64,000 nucleotides of DNA from Acanthaster planci (taxonomy: Eukaryota; Echinodermata; Asteroidea; Valvatida; Acanthasteridae), in assembly GCF_001949145.1 (NCBI RefSeq), contig NW_019091381.1, positions 18,680 to 82,679 of the forward strand, read 5' to 3'. The notes beneath the pieces were generated by a model that saw nothing but the letters and a program-made list of their open reading frames with translations, ran no database searches and was not told the DNA's origin. Numbering within the stretch: position 1 is the first letter of the stretch; each line of letters starts with the position of its first letter. Positions 61,901-64,000 of the stretch are shown here, piece by piece. The translations under genes were made by a program, and so were the position numbers.

Positions 61901-63261
61901 AATTAATTTGATACACATTCAGGAAAATGATATTTTTTTCTTACTCTGGAATGGCCATGGAAAAGGAATTATTCATTTGTTAAAGAGAAAGCAAGAGCTT
62001 CTGTTATTAAATCATGAACAGAGATTCCAAAATTGTCCAGGAAAACCTACATGTACGTATACTCCATTACTTCTTTGGCTTAATGTATCTCTTGACCTCG
62101 GCATAAACCAAAAATATTCTAAATTGGATGCTTACAAAAAAACAAGGTACTGCCAATTCTTACACCTTCAAGACAGGCAGTGTTTCAAATTCATGTGTTT
62201 GTCAAAAAACTTCTATGTGATAGGAAAAGTTGGCAAGAAAGGACATGGATGACACAGACAAAACTTACCTTTCCTGAAATGTTTCCTAGTACATACATGT
62301 AATATTCAAAACCCAAAGAAGGATGACCATTTTTGCCCCAAGGATACCAACTGAAGAAAAATATACATGTACATGTACTTTGACAAATGACACATGTAGA
62401 TACCATTGTCATCTTAAAGAAAATTACATTAAAGATACAATGTATTTCAACCTGCAAATGCATGTCTTAATCTATTTGGTCACAGAGGGTGCTTAAATTA
62501 TTCATGAACAGTACAATGTGTACGTGTAAGTCTGTCACCTTTAAGGGCACTACTGTATGATGTACAAGTACTGCAATTGCACTCCTGACTTTATTCATAA
62601 AACATATTGTTTTGAAGTGGAGAAACGTATTCAGTAACTTGAAAACTAAGGAGTCACATAGATGTAAGAAGTCAAAAAATGTAGAAAATTCTAAACTTTA
62701 CAAGAAGACAGTTTAATCATGCGGCAGTATCCAGATGTGTTTTATCAACGAGTCCTACACCTGCCACAATGTCTGTAGCCTGATATGTATAAGTGGAAAT
62801 AAGATCATTATCAAGTCTGCAGGAGACATGAATGTGTGTGCATGTCAAGTAGCAAGAATGCATGTAAAAGAATGCAATGCATCAAGAGTTTGTACCCCGC
62901 ACACTTTCGGTATTACAATTATTACATGTGCCAATACATACATGTAGTTACCAACATTCATGCCAGCTCCATCGAGAATTTAATGCCTCCAAAAAAAAGA
63001 GTTTTAAGCATTTTTGTTTTCATGTAGTTTTGATATACGATAACATACCATACCCAATAAGTGAGCTAAAACTAACAGGACTTTTCATAAATCTAATATT
63101 TGACCAATTTCACTTATTAATCAAAAGTAGGGGCAATGAATAGCCTCCTTTGCCTCTCTGCATTGTTTAATTCTCATTCAACCATTAAGAATCCATTTTG
63201 CAACTGACACACATTTGTACCTGCTTCAGCACACAGATTCCTCTCAGTATGTGACAGTTTT
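58920..63261. other. Intergenic between convergent genes, includes assembly gap
   Basis: No exon was recognised. ORFs here are short and lack family resemblance. The right end should hold the 3' UTR of the minus-strand gene; an ATTAAA-type signal (AATTAAAC on the minus strand) lies at about 63165-63172. Confidence 0.35.
60041..60627. other. Assembly gap (587 N)
   Basis: A run of N. Open frames spanning it are artefacts. Confidence 0.99.
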
Positions 63262-64000
63262 TCAAGGTGCTTTCTGGGATGCTCCATCTTCACAGGCACA
63301 TTCCATAGCTTTCCTTCTTTTACATGTTGAGGAGTTTGTAGCATCACATTGTCTTTCATTTTTTAACTGCTCACTAAGATGACTACACGAGGATTCGGGT
63401 GCATCTCCGCTTTTCCTCTTTTGTCCTCTTGACAAAACTATGACATCTGCTACCTCTTCATTTCCATGGCAACAAGTGGCTGTCTGCAAATCCTGTATCC
63501 TGTTAACTCCTGTTCTATCAGAGTAACCATGGTCATTAACATCTTGAGTTTCGTTCTGGTTTCCTGGGTTAGTAAACACTGTAGAGGTGTCTTGAGGAGA
63601 AACTCCAAGAGCTGTCATTTCCTGAGACGCAGTGGCAGTCTTGTCAGCTTTTTTTCTAGGTGACTTGTTAGTATGTTCTTTCAAATCAGCTCGTTTGGGA
63701 GTGGGAAAATTATTGACTGGTTGGTTTGGATTTGAAGAGGTACACCGCTTTTTTATCTCTTGATACACAAATGGCTGCTTCGTAACATAACAGCTCTGAG
63801 TGCTGGTGCTGAGGCTGCCTTTTATTCGAGTTGAAGACAGAAGTCCTGGCCAGAGAAACAATGACAGAAATCGTTTCTGAAGAACCTGATACATATCTGA
63901 CTTCCGTAAGGTATCTAGACAGTCTTCAAGCAACTGAGACGAGACATTTAGTTGGGAAGTTTTATCTCCTGGACTGCTTGAGTACGATGGAATAGAGCTG
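63262..64000 (-). CDS. Unrecognised gene, 3'-terminal coding exon (partial)
   Basis: The frame is open from the right edge of the window to a TGA at about 63264, giving about 245 residues. It has a compact, conserved-looking start (LLEDCLDTLRKSDMYQVLQK, RFLSLFLWPGLLSS) followed by a hydrophilic tail rich in Ser, Thr, Asn and Lys. Basic clusters (SPRKKADK, GQKRKSG, CKRRKAME) could be nuclear localisation signals. The helical FLSLFLWPGLL segment looks like the end of a folded domain begun upstream. No family was recognised, and the 5' part is outside the window. Confidence 0.5.
   Translation of the reverse strand, partial: SSIPSYSSSPGDKTSQLNVSSQLLEDCLDTLRKSDMYQVLQKRFLSLFLWPGLLSSTRIKGSLSTSTQSCYVTKQPFVYQEIKKRCTSSNPNQPVNNFPTPKRADLKEHTNKSPRKKADKTATASQEMTALGVSPQDTSTVFTNPGNQNETQDVNDHGYSDRTGVNRIQDLQTATCCHGNEEVADVIVLSRGQKRKSGDAPESSCSHLSEQLKNERQCDATNSSTCKRRKAMECACEDGASQKAP

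Noticed and set aside
1-64000. CRISPR arrays, operons, bacterial mobile elements
   Set aside because: Spliced genes, polyadenylation signals and eukaryotic repeats throughout. The tandem repeats seen (16-17, 20, 26, 34, 81, 194 bp periods) lack unique regular spacers.

Overview
This is an intron-rich, AT-rich animal nuclear sequence. It carries dispersed self-complementary ACATGT-type repeats, tRNA-derived SINE-like pieces and many small non-autonomous DNA transposons. The gene families (a classical dynamin, a calcium-regulated mitochondrial carrier, a PDZ protein) and the repeat style suggest a marine invertebrate, perhaps a deuterostome such as an echinoderm or hemichordate. That placement is inference. 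Nothing in the window is bacterial or an operon. A 587-base gap of N lies at 60041-60627 and a single N at 29595.

Layout. Positions 1-7676 hold a possible helicase-like exon on the + strand (about 1106-1266, with an in-frame stop) and the first two coding exons of an SLC25A23/24/25-type mitochondrial carrier on the - strand. Its remaining exons would lie left of the window. Positions 7677-11981 are intergenic and repeat-rich. From 11982 to 22367, on the - strand, is a complete 10-exon gene for a largely disordered protein of about 1080 residues that ends in a PDZ domain. It starts from a compact, apparently bidirectional promoter with CCAAT and ETS motifs. From 25727 to 46249, on the - strand, is a complete classical dynamin (GTPase, stalk, PH, GED and proline-rich domains) whose splice phases all close. 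Positions 46250-55499 are mostly unannotatable. From 55500 to 58560, on the + strand, is a three-exon gene for a basic, serine- and proline-rich protein with a myristoylation-like N-terminus; its frame is broken by one in-frame TAA. From 63262 to the right edge, on the - strand, is the 3' end of an unrecognised gene.

The genes do not form a pathway. The PDZ protein and the 55.5 kb gene both look like scaffold or signalling adaptors. Dynamin performs membrane fission, and the carrier exchanges mitochondrial ATP-Mg and phosphate.

The most interesting points are these. (1) Dynamin has two linker exons before the PH domain whose lengths and phases make them strictly mutually exclusive. (2) A foldback element in a PDZ-gene intron has arms that are 16-17 bp minisatellites with matching unit order. 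(3) Nested TA-flanked elements, a TTA-flanked element and hAT-like elements sit in dynamin introns and elsewhere. (4) One element combines long inverted repeats, a tRNA-like promoter and 20-bp tandem repeats. (5) A short near-perfect hairpin occurs twice. (6) A stop codon interrupts an otherwise continuous reading frame. Exon boundaries were read by eye from GT/AG sites, frame continuity and family knowledge; none was checked against transcripts.
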